This document shows, piece by piece, positions 1-7,406 of a stretch of DNA of 53,677 nucleotides. The notes beneath the pieces are model-generated. The model had not been told where the DNA came from and made no database searches. It saw only the letters and a program-made list of their open reading frames with translations. Position 1 is the first letter of the stretch. Each line of letters begins with the position of its first letter. Made by a program: the position numbers and the translations under genes. This DNA comes from Anaerolinea sp. Lineage in GTDB: Bacteria > Chloroflexota > Anaerolineae > Anaerolineales > Anaerolineaceae. Location of the stretch: NCBI GenBank assembly GCA_029975055.1, contig JARKPU010000079.1, positions 1 through 53,677 of the forward strand, in the 5' to 3' direction.

Positions 1-61
1 GGCCCCCTGCGCACACCTGTTTTTCGGGTTTCATCCCCGGAAGCGTAAACCACCGAATAAC

Positions 62-90
62 TTGCCACAAGCGTCTATGGATGATATGAT
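62..90 (+). promoter_or_regulatory. sigma70-type promoter for the TP-repeat protein
   Basis: TTGCCA at 62-67 and TATGAT at 85-90 are separated by exactly 17 bases, so transcription should start near 97. This decides the start of the next gene: the ATG at 93 lies upstream of the expected transcript, while the ATG at 117 has GGAGG at 101-105. Confidence 0.6.
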
Positions 91-116
91 GAATGCATCT
101 GGAGGCAGGGCCTGGC

Positions 117-521
117 ATGGCAGCCATTCACGACCAACAGCGCAACAGCATTCGCACCATCCTCATCCTGGCGATCATCGCCGCCGCCGCTTGTTACTGT
201 GTTGGCTTGACCGCCATTCAGGTGACCGAGTGGGCTAACCGCCCGCGCACCCCCACCCCCACCGTCACCTTCACCATCACCAACACGCCGCCGACCCCCA
301 CGGCCACCAACACCTTCACCCCCACGCTGCCCACCTTCACGCCGACCGTCACCAACACGGCCACGGCCACGCCGACTTTCTTCACCTTCACCCCCACGCC
401 GACGGTCACCTTCACCTTCACGCCCACGCCCTCCAACACGCCTCCTCCGCCGACGGCTACCTTCACCGAGACGCCCACGCTCACGCCCAGCCCGACCGAA
501 ACGCCGACGGCCACTCCTTAA
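117..521 (+). CDS. membrane-anchored Thr/Pro-repeat protein
   Basis: A 134-residue protein with a short cytoplasmic N-terminus, one hydrophobic segment at about residues 12-38 and then about 85 residues built almost only of TPT, TFT, TNT and TAT units. It has no catalytic domain. Such Thr-Pro tails are common in Anaerolineae as extended extracellular linkers, which may be O-glycosylated; that function is inferred. I chose the ATG at 117 because GGAGG precedes it and the promoter's expected start point lies at about 97; an ATG at 93 would add eight residues. The repeats also create a long open frame on the opposite strand, which I regard as an artefact of composition. The gene stands alone, 15 bases before the M42 peptidase cluster. 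Confidence 0.65.
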   Translation: MAAIHDQQRNSIRTILILAIIAAAACYCVGLTAIQVTEWANRPRTPTPTVTFTITNTPPTPTATNTFTPTLPTFTPTVTNTATATPTFFTFTPTPTVTFTFTPTPSNTPPPPTATFTETPTLTPSPTETPTATP

Positions 522-536
522 CCCCTGGATGAATCC

Positions 537-1607
537 ATGCCTGATCTCACCGAATTCCTGAAACGTTTGCTCTCGCTCCCCGGCCTTTCAGGGCATGAAG
601 GGCCGGTGCGCGAGCTAATCGCCGAGGCCTGGCGGCCGCTGGTGAACGACCTGGCCGTCAGCCGCCTGGGCAGCCTGCACGGGCTGCGGCGCGGCTCCGG
701 CCCCGAACCGCGCCCGCGCATCCTCCTGGCGGCGCACATGGATGCCATCGGCATGATGGTGTCGCGCATCACGCCGGAGGGCTTCCTCTACTTCACCGAG
801 GTCGGCGGGCTCGACCCGCGCATCCTGCCGGCCCAGCCGGTGACGGTGCACGCCCGGCGCGACCTGCCGGGGGTCATCGGCCAGCCGCCCGACCGGCTGC
901 TCCCGGCCTCGGCGCGCGGCAAGCCGGTGGCCATGCAGTATCTGGTGGTGGATACCGGCCTGCCCGCCGAGGAAGTGCGCGAGCTGGTGCGCGTGGGTGA
1001 CCTGATCTCCTTTGCCACCCAGCCGCTCGAACTGGCCGGGGAGCTGATCGCCGGGCACACGCTGGATAACCGCGCATCGGTGGCCGCCGTGACGGCCTGC
1101 CTGGAAGAACTCAAGCCGCTGGCCCACGCCTGGGATGTCTATGCCGTGGCCACCGCGCAGGAAGAGGAAACCCTGGGCGGCGGCCTCACCTCGCCGTTCG
1201 ATATCCGCCCGGATATCGCTGTGGCGATTGACGTGACCTTCGCCAAAGGCCCCGGCGTGGGCGATTACCGCGGCCGCGGCCTGGGCAAGGGCGTGGCGCT
1301 GGGCTGGGGCCCGAACACGCACCCGGCCATCTTCGAGGGCTTCAAGAGCCTGACCGAGCGCCTCGACCTGCCGTATGAGCTGGAAGTCTACACGGCCTAT
1401 TCCGGCACCGATGCGATGGGCATGCAGATCGTCGCCGAGGGCATCCCCACCATGGTGCTGAGCATCCCGCTGCGCTACATGCACACCCCGGTGGAGGTGG
1501 TCTCGCTCAAGGATATCCGCCGGGCGGGGCGGCTGCTGGCGCAGTATATCGCCTGGCTGGAACCCGATTATGTCGAAAAAATCCGCTGGGATGAGGAGCA
1601 AGCATGA
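537..1607 (+). CDS. M42 family aminopeptidase, copy 1
   Basis: A 356-residue zinc aminopeptidase of the M42 (glutamyl aminopeptidase / TET) family, which trims peptides in the cytosol, typically as large oligomers. Visible metal-site motifs are AAHMDA (His67, Asp69), LDNR with Asp177, the QEEE pair at about 209-210, IDVTF with its Asp near 231, and a C-terminal YMHTP histidine. Length is normal for the family. It is the first of three tandem M42 genes and its stop overlaps the next start (ATGA). It is the most divergent copy, having LDNR where the other two have DDR. Family assignment is secure; peptide specificity cannot be read from the sequence. Confidence 0.88.
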   Translation: MPDLTEFLKRLLSLPGLSGHEGPVRELIAEAWRPLVNDLAVSRLGSLHGLRRGSGPEPRPRILLAAHMDAIGMMVSRITPEGFLYFTEVGGLDPRILPAQPVTVHARRDLPGVIGQPPDRLLPASARGKPVAMQYLVVDTGLPAEEVRELVRVGDLISFATQPLELAGELIAGHTLDNRASVAAVTACLEELKPLAHAWDVYAVATAQEEETLGGGLTSPFDIRPDIAVAIDVTFAKGPGVGDYRGRGLGKGVALGWGPNTHPAIFEGFKSLTERLDLPYELEVYTAYSGTDAMGMQIVAEGIPTMVLSIPLRYMHTPVEVVSLKDIRRAGRLLAQYIAWLEPDYVEKIRWDEEQA

Positions 1608-2692
1608 CGGCCACACCCCCCCTCCCCCCTGAGACGCCGCGCATCGGCGTGGAACAGATGGCCCTGCTGGAAAAGCTCAGCAACGCCTGCGCGGTTTCGG
1701 GCGATGAACGGCAGGTGCGCAGGATCGTCCTGGCCGAGATCAAAGGCCACGCCGACGAGGTGAAGGTGGACGCGCTCGGTAATGTGCTGGCGGTGAAGAA
1801 GGCCAAAGCGCCCAACGCGCTGCGCGTGATGCTCGATGCGCACATGGATGAAGTCGGGTTTATGATCGTCGAGGACGATAAAGACGGGCTGTTCGAGTTT
1901 CAACCGGTCGGCGGCATCGATGCGCGCACCCTGCCGGGCAAGACCGTGCTGGTGGGCAAGGAGAACGTGCCGGGGGTGATCGGCGCAAAGCCGATCCACC
2001 TGACCGAGGCGGGCGAGACGGAGAACAAGATCCCGATCGAATCGCTGCGCATCGACGTGGGCCTGAACGGCGGCGGCAAGGTGAAGGTGGGCGACCGCGC
2101 CACCTTTGCCACGCGCTTCCGGCAGGTGGGGCCTTCGCTGTTCGGCAAGGCGCTGGATGACCGGCTCGGCGTGGCGACGCTCATCGAGCTGCTCAAGCAC
2201 GCCCCGGAGAACGTGGAACTGCTGGCGGCCTTCAGCGTGCAGGAGGAGATCGGCCTGCGCGGGGCGCGTGTGGCGGCCTATGGCTTCAACCCCGACCTGG
2301 CCATTGCCGTCGATTCGACCCCTGCCTTCGACCTGCCGGTGTGGGAAGAGACCGAAAACAGCGTTTATAATACGCGCCTGGGCGGCGGCCCGGCCATTTA
2401 CATTGCCGACTCGGGCACGCTTTCGGACCCGCGCCTTATCCGCCACCTGGCGCAGACCGGTGAGGCGCTTGGCATCCCCTTCCAGTTCCGCCAGCCGGGC
2501 GGCGGCGGCACCGACGCGGGGGCCATTCACCGCGTGCGCGCGGGCGTACCGAGCGTGTCGGTCTCGGTGCCGGGGCGCTACGCGCACACCGCGCAGATGG
2601 TGGCGCGCACGGCCGATTGGGAAAACACCCTGGCACTCGTCTATCACGCCCTGGCCCGCCTGGAGCGGGGGCTGCTGGCGCTGGAGCGCTAG
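1604..2692 (+). CDS. M42 family aminopeptidase, copy 2
   Basis: A 362-residue M42 metallopeptidase with the complete motif set: DAHMDEVGFM near residue 70, LDDRLGVA near 185, QEEIGLRGA near 208, the AVDSTPA aspartate and a C-terminal YAHT histidine. The start overlaps copy 1 by four bases, which implies translational coupling. A 15-residue N-terminal extension rich in Thr and Pro precedes the catalytic core. Together with copies 1 and 3 it may form a mixed or specialised set of peptide-trimming enzymes. A role in peptide utilisation is inferred from the family and the clustering. Confidence 0.9.
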   Translation: MTATPPLPPETPRIGVEQMALLEKLSNACAVSGDERQVRRIVLAEIKGHADEVKVDALGNVLAVKKAKAPNALRVMLDAHMDEVGFMIVEDDKDGLFEFQPVGGIDARTLPGKTVLVGKENVPGVIGAKPIHLTEAGETENKIPIESLRIDVGLNGGGKVKVGDRATFATRFRQVGPSLFGKALDDRLGVATLIELLKHAPENVELLAAFSVQEEIGLRGARVAAYGFNPDLAIAVDSTPAFDLPVWEETENSVYNTRLGGGPAIYIADSGTLSDPRLIRHLAQTGEALGIPFQFRQPGGGGTDAGAIHRVRAGVPSVSVSVPGRYAHTAQMVARTADWENTLALVYHALARLERGLLALER

Positions 2693-2737
2693 CGCCCCAG
2701 CGGGCGGCTGTGAATCAACACACATTGGAGCATTTCG

Positions 2738-3736
2738 ATGAAAGAATTAATCCAGAAGCTGGTTGAAGCTGTCGGTCCATCGGGCTACGAGGGCGCGGTG
2801 CGCGAAGTGGTGCGCGCCGAGGTGGCCGGCCTGGTGGATGAGATCAAGGTGGACGCGCTGGGCAACCTGATCGCGCGCAAAGGCGTGAAGAGCCCGGAGG
2901 GGCTGCGCATCATGCTCTCGGGGCATATGGACGAGATCGGCGTGATCGCCACGCACGTGGACGAAAACGGCTTCGTGCGCTTCACCACCATCGGCGGGGT
3001 GGGGGCCGCCACCTGCATCGGCGGGAGGGTGGCGTTCCTCAACGGCACGCACGGCCTGATCTACATGGAAAAGCTGGAAAACTCGGGCCACCTGCCGGGC
3101 ATCGACCAGCTCTACATCGACGTGGGCGCCTCCAGCAAAGAAAACTGCCCGGTGAAGGTGGGGGATGTGGCCGTCTTCGAGCGCCCGTTCATTGACTTGA
3201 ACGGCAGGCTCGTCTCGAAGGCCATGGATGACCGCATCGCCGTGGCGGTGATGATCCAGGCGCTCAAAGAGCTCAAAGAATCCCCGCACGAGTTGTATTT
3301 CGTCTTTTCCACGCAGGAGGAGGTTGGGCTGCGCGGGGCCACCACCGCCGCGTACGGCGTGGACCCCGACCTGGGCCTCTCGGTGGATGTGACCCGCACC
3401 GGCGACACGCCCAAAGGGGTGAAGATGGACGTTGGGCTGGGCAAAGGCCCGGCCATCAAGGTGCGCGACAGCGGCATGCTCGCCGACCCGCGCGTGGTGC
3501 GCTGGATGGTGCAGACCGCCGAAGGGGCGGGCATCCCCTACCAGCTCGAGGTGCTCGAAGGCGGGACGACCGACGCGCGCGCCATCCAGCTTGCGCGGGC
3601 GGGCGTTCCGGCGGGGTGCCTTTCGATCCCGACGCGCTACATTCACAGCCCGTCTGAGATGGTTGATCTTTCCGATGTGCTCCTTTCGGTGCGGCTTTTG
3701 GTGGAATTGATCAGCCGGCCTATCCAGCTCGGATGA
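2738..3736 (+). CDS. M42 family aminopeptidase, copy 3
   Basis: A 332-residue M42 metallopeptidase with SGHMDEIGVI near residue 66, AMDDRIAVAV near 165, TQEEVGLRGA near 190, VDVTRTG near 213 and a C-terminal YIHSPSEM. All metal ligands expected for the family are present. It lies 45 bases after copy 2 and overlaps the next gene by four bases (ATGA), so all of these genes are probably cotranscribed. It is the shortest of the three and lacks the N-terminal extension of copy 2. Confidence 0.9.
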   Translation: MKELIQKLVEAVGPSGYEGAVREVVRAEVAGLVDEIKVDALGNLIARKGVKSPEGLRIMLSGHMDEIGVIATHVDENGFVRFTTIGGVGAATCIGGRVAFLNGTHGLIYMEKLENSGHLPGIDQLYIDVGASSKENCPVKVGDVAVFERPFIDLNGRLVSKAMDDRIAVAVMIQALKELKESPHELYFVFSTQEEVGLRGATTAAYGVDPDLGLSVDVTRTGDTPKGVKMDVGLGKGPAIKVRDSGMLADPRVVRWMVQTAEGAGIPYQLEVLEGGTTDARAIQLARAGVPAGCLSIPTRYIHSPSEMVDLSDVLLSVRLLVELISRPIQLG

Positions 3737-5118
3737 AACTTTTCGAGGATCGGGGCCCTGCCCGGGGCTCGCAGCCTGGCAGGGGCCGGCGCGGGGGGCG
3801 GGCGGTTCGCCTGGCAGGGCTGCTCCTGCTGGCGGGGCTGGCGTTATTTTCAGCCTGCAGCGGGGTGGAAGGGCTGTTGAAAGGCATTCCGCTCTTGCCG
3901 GCCACCCCCAGCCCCACGGCCCCGCCGCAGGCGACCCCCACGCCCGGCCCGACGGCTGCGGCCGTCACCCCCACACGGGTGATTGAACCCCCCGGAGAGA
4001 TGATCGTCTGGCTGCCGCCGGAGTTCAACCCGCAAGGGACCGACCGGGCGGCGGCTCTGCTGCGCGGGCGGCTGGCCGAATTCGAGCAGCAGAAGGGCGT
4101 GAAGATCGAGGTGCGCCTGAAGGCTGCCAGCGGCGCGAGCGGGCTGCTCGAGTCGCTCTCGGCGGCCAGCGCGGCCGCCCCGCTGGCGCTGCCCGCGGTG
4201 GTGGCGCTTTCGCGGCCCGACCTGGAAGCGGCGGCCTTGAAAGGGCTTCTCATCCCGTTGGACGGGCTTTCGGCGGCGATCGACGACCCCGATTGGTACC
4301 CCTATGCGCGCGAACTGGCGCTGGTGCAGGGCGTCACATTCGGCCTGCCCTTTGCCGGAGACGGCCTCGCGCTGGCCTACCGGCCTGCGAAGATCCCCGG
4401 CGGGCTGGCTTCGTGGGAGGATGTGCTTTCATCCAACCAGGGGCTGGCTTTCGCGGCGGCCAGCCCGCTCGGCCTGACCACGGTGGCGCTCTACCGCTCG
4501 GTGGGCGGCGAGGTGGAAGATGCCCAGCGCCGGCCCATCTTGCAGACCGATCACCTGGCTGAGGTGTTCGAGCTTTATCGCAGCGGCGCGGTGCGCGGGG
4601 TCTTCCCGGCCTGGCTGACCGGCTATGAGACCGACGCGCAGGTCTGGCAGGCTTACGCGGATGGCCGCGTGAACGCCTGCCTGACGTGGACTTCCACCTT
4701 CATGAAAGCGCGCCTGCCCGACAGCCTGATTTCCCCTCTGCCCGCGCTTGGGAGCCAGCCTTCCACGCTGGCTTCCGGCTGGGCCTGGGCGGTGGCAGAC
4801 CCGCTGCCCGAACGCAGGCAATTGAGCGCGCAGCTGGCGGAATGGCTGGCGGCGCCCGAATTCCTGGCGGCCTGGTCTGAAGCCGCCGGCGTGCTGCCCA
4901 CCCGCCCATCGGAATTCGATGCCTGGCAGGATGTTTCGCTCAAGACGGTGCTCGGGCAGGTGGCCCTGACGGCGCACGCCCGCCCCTCCACCGACCTGCT
5001 GACCAGCCTGGGGCCGGTTTTGGAAGAGGCGACCTTGAAGGTGATCCGCCTGGAAGCCGAGCCTTCGCAGGCGGCGGCGCAGGCTGCCGAGCGCCTGGCG
5101 AACCCGGAGTCGCGCTAA
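3733..5118 (+). CDS. orphan extracellular solute-binding lipoprotein
   Basis: A 461-residue protein resembling family 1 (sugar-type) ABC solute-binding proteins. An Arg-rich start precedes a hydrophobic stretch and a lipobox ending FSAC at about residues 39-42, then a TP-rich linker (about 55-78) and a binding-protein body with the typical GVTFGLPFAGDGLALAYRP segment. The N-terminus is unusually long before the hydrophobic core, so a later start is possible, but I see no better ribosome site and the ATG overlaps the preceding stop. No ABC permease or ATPase is encoded nearby. It may bind peptides or sugars; coupling with the peptidases upstream is only inferred. Confidence 0.72.
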   Translation: MKLFEDRGPARGSQPGRGRRGGRAVRLAGLLLLAGLALFSACSGVEGLLKGIPLLPATPSPTAPPQATPTPGPTAAAVTPTRVIEPPGEMIVWLPPEFNPQGTDRAAALLRGRLAEFEQQKGVKIEVRLKAASGASGLLESLSAASAAAPLALPAVVALSRPDLEAAALKGLLIPLDGLSAAIDDPDWYPYARELALVQGVTFGLPFAGDGLALAYRPAKIPGGLASWEDVLSSNQGLAFAAASPLGLTTVALYRSVGGEVEDAQRRPILQTDHLAEVFELYRSGAVRGVFPAWLTGYETDAQVWQAYADGRVNACLTWTSTFMKARLPDSLISPLPALGSQPSTLASGWAWAVADPLPERRQLSAQLAEWLAAPEFLAAWSEAAGVLPTRPSEFDAWQDVSLKTVLGQVALTAHARPSTDLLTSLGPVLEEATLKVIRLEAEPSQAAAQAAERLANPESR

Positions 5119-5133
5119 GAGGAGGTGAGACCC

Positions 5134-5472
5134 GTGCGGGTGAACCTGATGAGATGGGATAAGCGTGTGTTGTTCAGCGGCCTGGTGCTGCTCCTGCTGG
5201 CGGTGGTCAACCTGGCCTGGAACTCGCCGCCCGCCCGGCATGCCGCCGCCACCCCGCCCGCCGCCGAAGCCACGCTCACGCGCACGCCTTTGCCCACCCA
5301 GCCGGCTGTGACCGACTCACAGGCGACTCTCACCCCCACGCCCCTGCCCGCCGAGCTGCTGGCGAACTTCCAGCAGACCACCGGCATCATCATCGTCGCT
5401 GCGGTGCTGGTGTTGATCGTCGCCGCAGGGGTGTTCAATCAACTGCTCAGCGAACGCGAATCTCGTCTATAA
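5134..5472 (+). CDS. small two-helix membrane protein
   Basis: A 112-residue protein with a hydrophobic segment at about residues 13-31, a Thr/Pro/Ala-rich extracytoplasmic loop of about 50 residues and a second helix at about 82-103. I place the start at the GTG at 5134 because the in-frame GTG at 5125 lies inside the Shine-Dalgarno sequence GGAGGTGAG. It begins 15 bases after the binding protein and could be part of its complex. No family was recognised. Confidence 0.6.
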   Translation: MRVNLMRWDKRVLFSGLVLLLLAVVNLAWNSPPARHAAATPPAAEATLTRTPLPTQPAVTDSQATLTPTPLPAELLANFQQTTGIIIVAAVLVLIVAAGVFNQLLSERESRL

Positions 5473-5473
5473 T
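5468..5473 (+). promoter_or_regulatory. -10 element upstream of add
   Basis: TATAAT overlaps the stop codon of the small membrane protein and lies 20 bases before the add start, which has AAGGGAGGA as ribosome site. No good -35 hexamer was seen. Confidence 0.4.
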
Positions 5474-5493
5474 TTCCGCTAAGGGAGGAAATT

Positions 5494-6552
5494 ATGGGCT
5501 GGTATCCGCGCATTCCGACCGGGCAGTTATCTGTTTACCGGGCCATCCCGAAAATCGAGCTGCACCGCCACCTCGAAGGCTCGCTGCGCCTCGATACGCT
5601 GCTGGATATTGCCCGCCAGCACGGCCTGACCATTCCGTTGACGGTTTTTCACTCGCTGGTGCAGCTTCAACGCGACGACCCGTTGACGTACACCAATTTC
5701 CTCTCCAAATTCCAGACGCTGCGCATGTTCTACCGCTCGCCCGAGGTCATTGCGCGCATCACGCGCGAGGCCGTGGCCGACGCAGCCGCAGACGGGGTGC
5801 GTTACCTTGAGCTGCGCTTCACCCCCATGGCGCTCAGCCGGCTGCAGGGCTTCTCGTATGGCGAGGTGATGGATTGGGTGATCCAATCGGCCGAAGAAGC
5901 CGGGCGCGATTACGGCCTGACGACGGGGTTGATCGTCTCGCTTAACCGGCATGAACCGGTGGCGGTGGCCGAAGAAGTGACCAGGCTGGCCGTGGAGCGA
6001 CTGGGCCGCGGGATTGTGGGCATCGACCTGGCGGGCAACGAGGTGGATTTCGCTGCCGCCCCGTTTGCGGGCCTGCTGCGCGAGGCGCGGCAGAGCGGCC
6101 TGCACCTGACGGTGCACGCCGGCGAATGGGGCCCGGCCGAGAACGTCCGCGAGGCCATCGAAGACCTGGGCGCGGAGCGCATCGGTCACGGCGTGCGCGT
6201 GATGGAAGACGAGCGCGTGGTGAGCCTGGCGCGCGAACGCGGCACGGTCTTCGAGGTGTGCGTGACGAGCAACTACCAGACGGGCGTGGTGAAGGATTTA
6301 CAGGCGCACCCCCTGCCGCGCATGATCGAGAGCGGGCTGGCGGTGACGATCAACACCGATGACCCGGGCATCTCGCGCATCACCCTCACCGACGAATACC
6401 GCGTGGCGCTGGAAACGATGGGCATGCCCTCTCAGACGATGTCGGCCTGCGTGCTGACCGCGGCGCGGGCCTCCTTCCAGCCTGCCGAAGCGCGCGCCGC
6501 GCTGGAGAGCGGCATCGAGCCGGCCTTGCAGGCAAGCTTAAAGAACTTATAA
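5494..6552 (+). CDS. add: adenosine deaminase
   Basis: A 352-residue metal-dependent deaminase of the adenosine/AMP deaminase family that converts adenosine (and deoxyadenosine) to inosine in the cytosol. The HxH zinc motif is in ELHRHLEGS (His24, His26). The HAGE motif lies near residue 206, followed by RIGHGVRV near 231 and NTDDPGI near 288. The full catalytic set is therefore present. A strong ribosome site AAGGGAGGA precedes the ATG. Within the family, adenine deaminases and other relatives share these motifs, so the exact substrate is likely but not proven. The next gene, surE, would supply nucleosides, so the pair reads as nucleoside salvage. Confidence 0.85.
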   Translation: MGWYPRIPTGQLSVYRAIPKIELHRHLEGSLRLDTLLDIARQHGLTIPLTVFHSLVQLQRDDPLTYTNFLSKFQTLRMFYRSPEVIARITREAVADAAADGVRYLELRFTPMALSRLQGFSYGEVMDWVIQSAEEAGRDYGLTTGLIVSLNRHEPVAVAEEVTRLAVERLGRGIVGIDLAGNEVDFAAAPFAGLLREARQSGLHLTVHAGEWGPAENVREAIEDLGAERIGHGVRVMEDERVVSLARERGTVFEVCVTSNYQTGVVKDLQAHPLPRMIESGLAVTINTDDPGISRITLTDEYRVALETMGMPSQTMSACVLTAARASFQPAEARAALESGIEPALQASLKNL

Positions 6553-6553
6553 T
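6548..6553 (+). promoter_or_regulatory. -10 element giving a leaderless surE transcript
   Basis: A perfect TATAAT ends six bases before the surE ATG at 6560, so transcription would begin at the start codon itself. It overlaps the end of add. There is no Shine-Dalgarno sequence before surE, which agrees with a leaderless message. Confidence 0.5.
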
Positions 6554-6559
6554 TCCTCT

Positions 6560-7327
6560 ATGCACATTCTGGTGACAAACGATGACGGCATTCTCTCGCC
6601 CGGGCTGCTGGCCCTGGCGCAGGCGCTCAAACCCCTCGGCAAAGTGACGGTGCTGGCCCCCGACCGCAACTGGACGGCCTCGGGGCATGTCAAAACGCTC
6701 GAACGCCCCCTGCGCGTGCGCGAGGCGGTGCTCTTCGATGGCAGCCCGGGATTTTCAACCGACGGGGCGCCTTCGGACTGTGTGGCCCTGGCCCTGCTGG
6801 GCGTGCTGCCCGAGCCGGTGGACCTGGTCGTCTCGGGCATCAACGCGGGCGAGAACGTGGGCCACGATGTGACCTACTCCGGCACCGTCACCGCGGCGAT
6901 GGAAGCCGCCATTTGGGGGCTGCCGGGCGTGGCCGTTTCGCTGCAGCTGCCCGAAGCCCCGCCCAGGCTGCCGGATTACGCCCCCGCCGCCGCGATGGCC
7001 CGGCGCGTGGTGGAACGCGTGCTGCGCTTTGGCCTGCAGCAAGGCGCGCTGCTCAACGTGAACGTGCCCTACCTGCCGCTGGAAGCGATTCGCGGCATCC
7101 GCATCACCCGCCAGGGGCTGCGCATTTACCGCGATGAGCTGGTGAAGCGCCTCGACCCGCGCAGCCGCCCGTATTACTGGATCGGCGGCGAGGCGCCCTC
7201 GGGCGTGCCCGAAGACGGCACCGATTTCGGCGCACTTCACGAGGGGTATGTTTCCGTCACCCCGCTGCAGCTCGACCTGACCGCGCACAGCCTGCTCGAC
7301 GGGCTGCGCGGGTGGGAATGGGAGTGA
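6560..7327 (+). CDS. surE: 5'/3'-nucleotidase SurE
   Basis: A 255-residue SurE phosphatase, which removes phosphate from nucleoside 5'- and 3'-monophosphates in the cytosol. The N-terminal NDDGILSPG motif holds the metal-binding Asp8 and Asp9. The second conserved stretch, SGINAGENVGHDVTYSGT, starts near residue 92 and supplies the metal-binding Asn. Length is typical. Seven bases separate it from add, and the -10 element inside that boundary suggests it can also be transcribed alone. Confidence 0.92.
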   Translation: MHILVTNDDGILSPGLLALAQALKPLGKVTVLAPDRNWTASGHVKTLERPLRVREAVLFDGSPGFSTDGAPSDCVALALLGVLPEPVDLVVSGINAGENVGHDVTYSGTVTAAMEAAIWGLPGVAVSLQLPEAPPRLPDYAPAAAMARRVVERVLRFGLQQGALLNVNVPYLPLEAIRGIRITRQGLRIYRDELVKRLDPRSRPYYWIGGEAPSGVPEDGTDFGALHEGYVSVTPLQLDLTAHSLLDGLRGWEWE

Positions 7328-7348
7328 GATGAGGATTGTGTGGACCTT

Positions 7349-7388
7349 TTTCTGTAAATTGTGGGGTTGGCCTCACAATTTACAGAAA
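7349..7388 (+). repeat. inverted repeat element, copy 1 (AAATTGTGGGG family)
   Basis: Two 18-base arms (7349-7366 and 7371-7388) pair with one G-T mismatch around the loop TTGG. A near-identical hairpin occurs at 12642-12685. No T-run follows on the plus strand, so it is not an obvious terminator. It lies 18 bases before the WD40 gene start. Confidence 0.75.
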
Positions 7389-7406
7389 CATAAAAACACC
7401 ATCGGT

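Noticed and set aside
218..514. Long minus-strand open frame opposite the TP-repeat protein (also at about 7373-7618)
   Set aside because: The Thr-Pro repeat composition removes stop codons on the other strand; the product is a Val/Gly-rich low-complexity sequence with no ribosome site.
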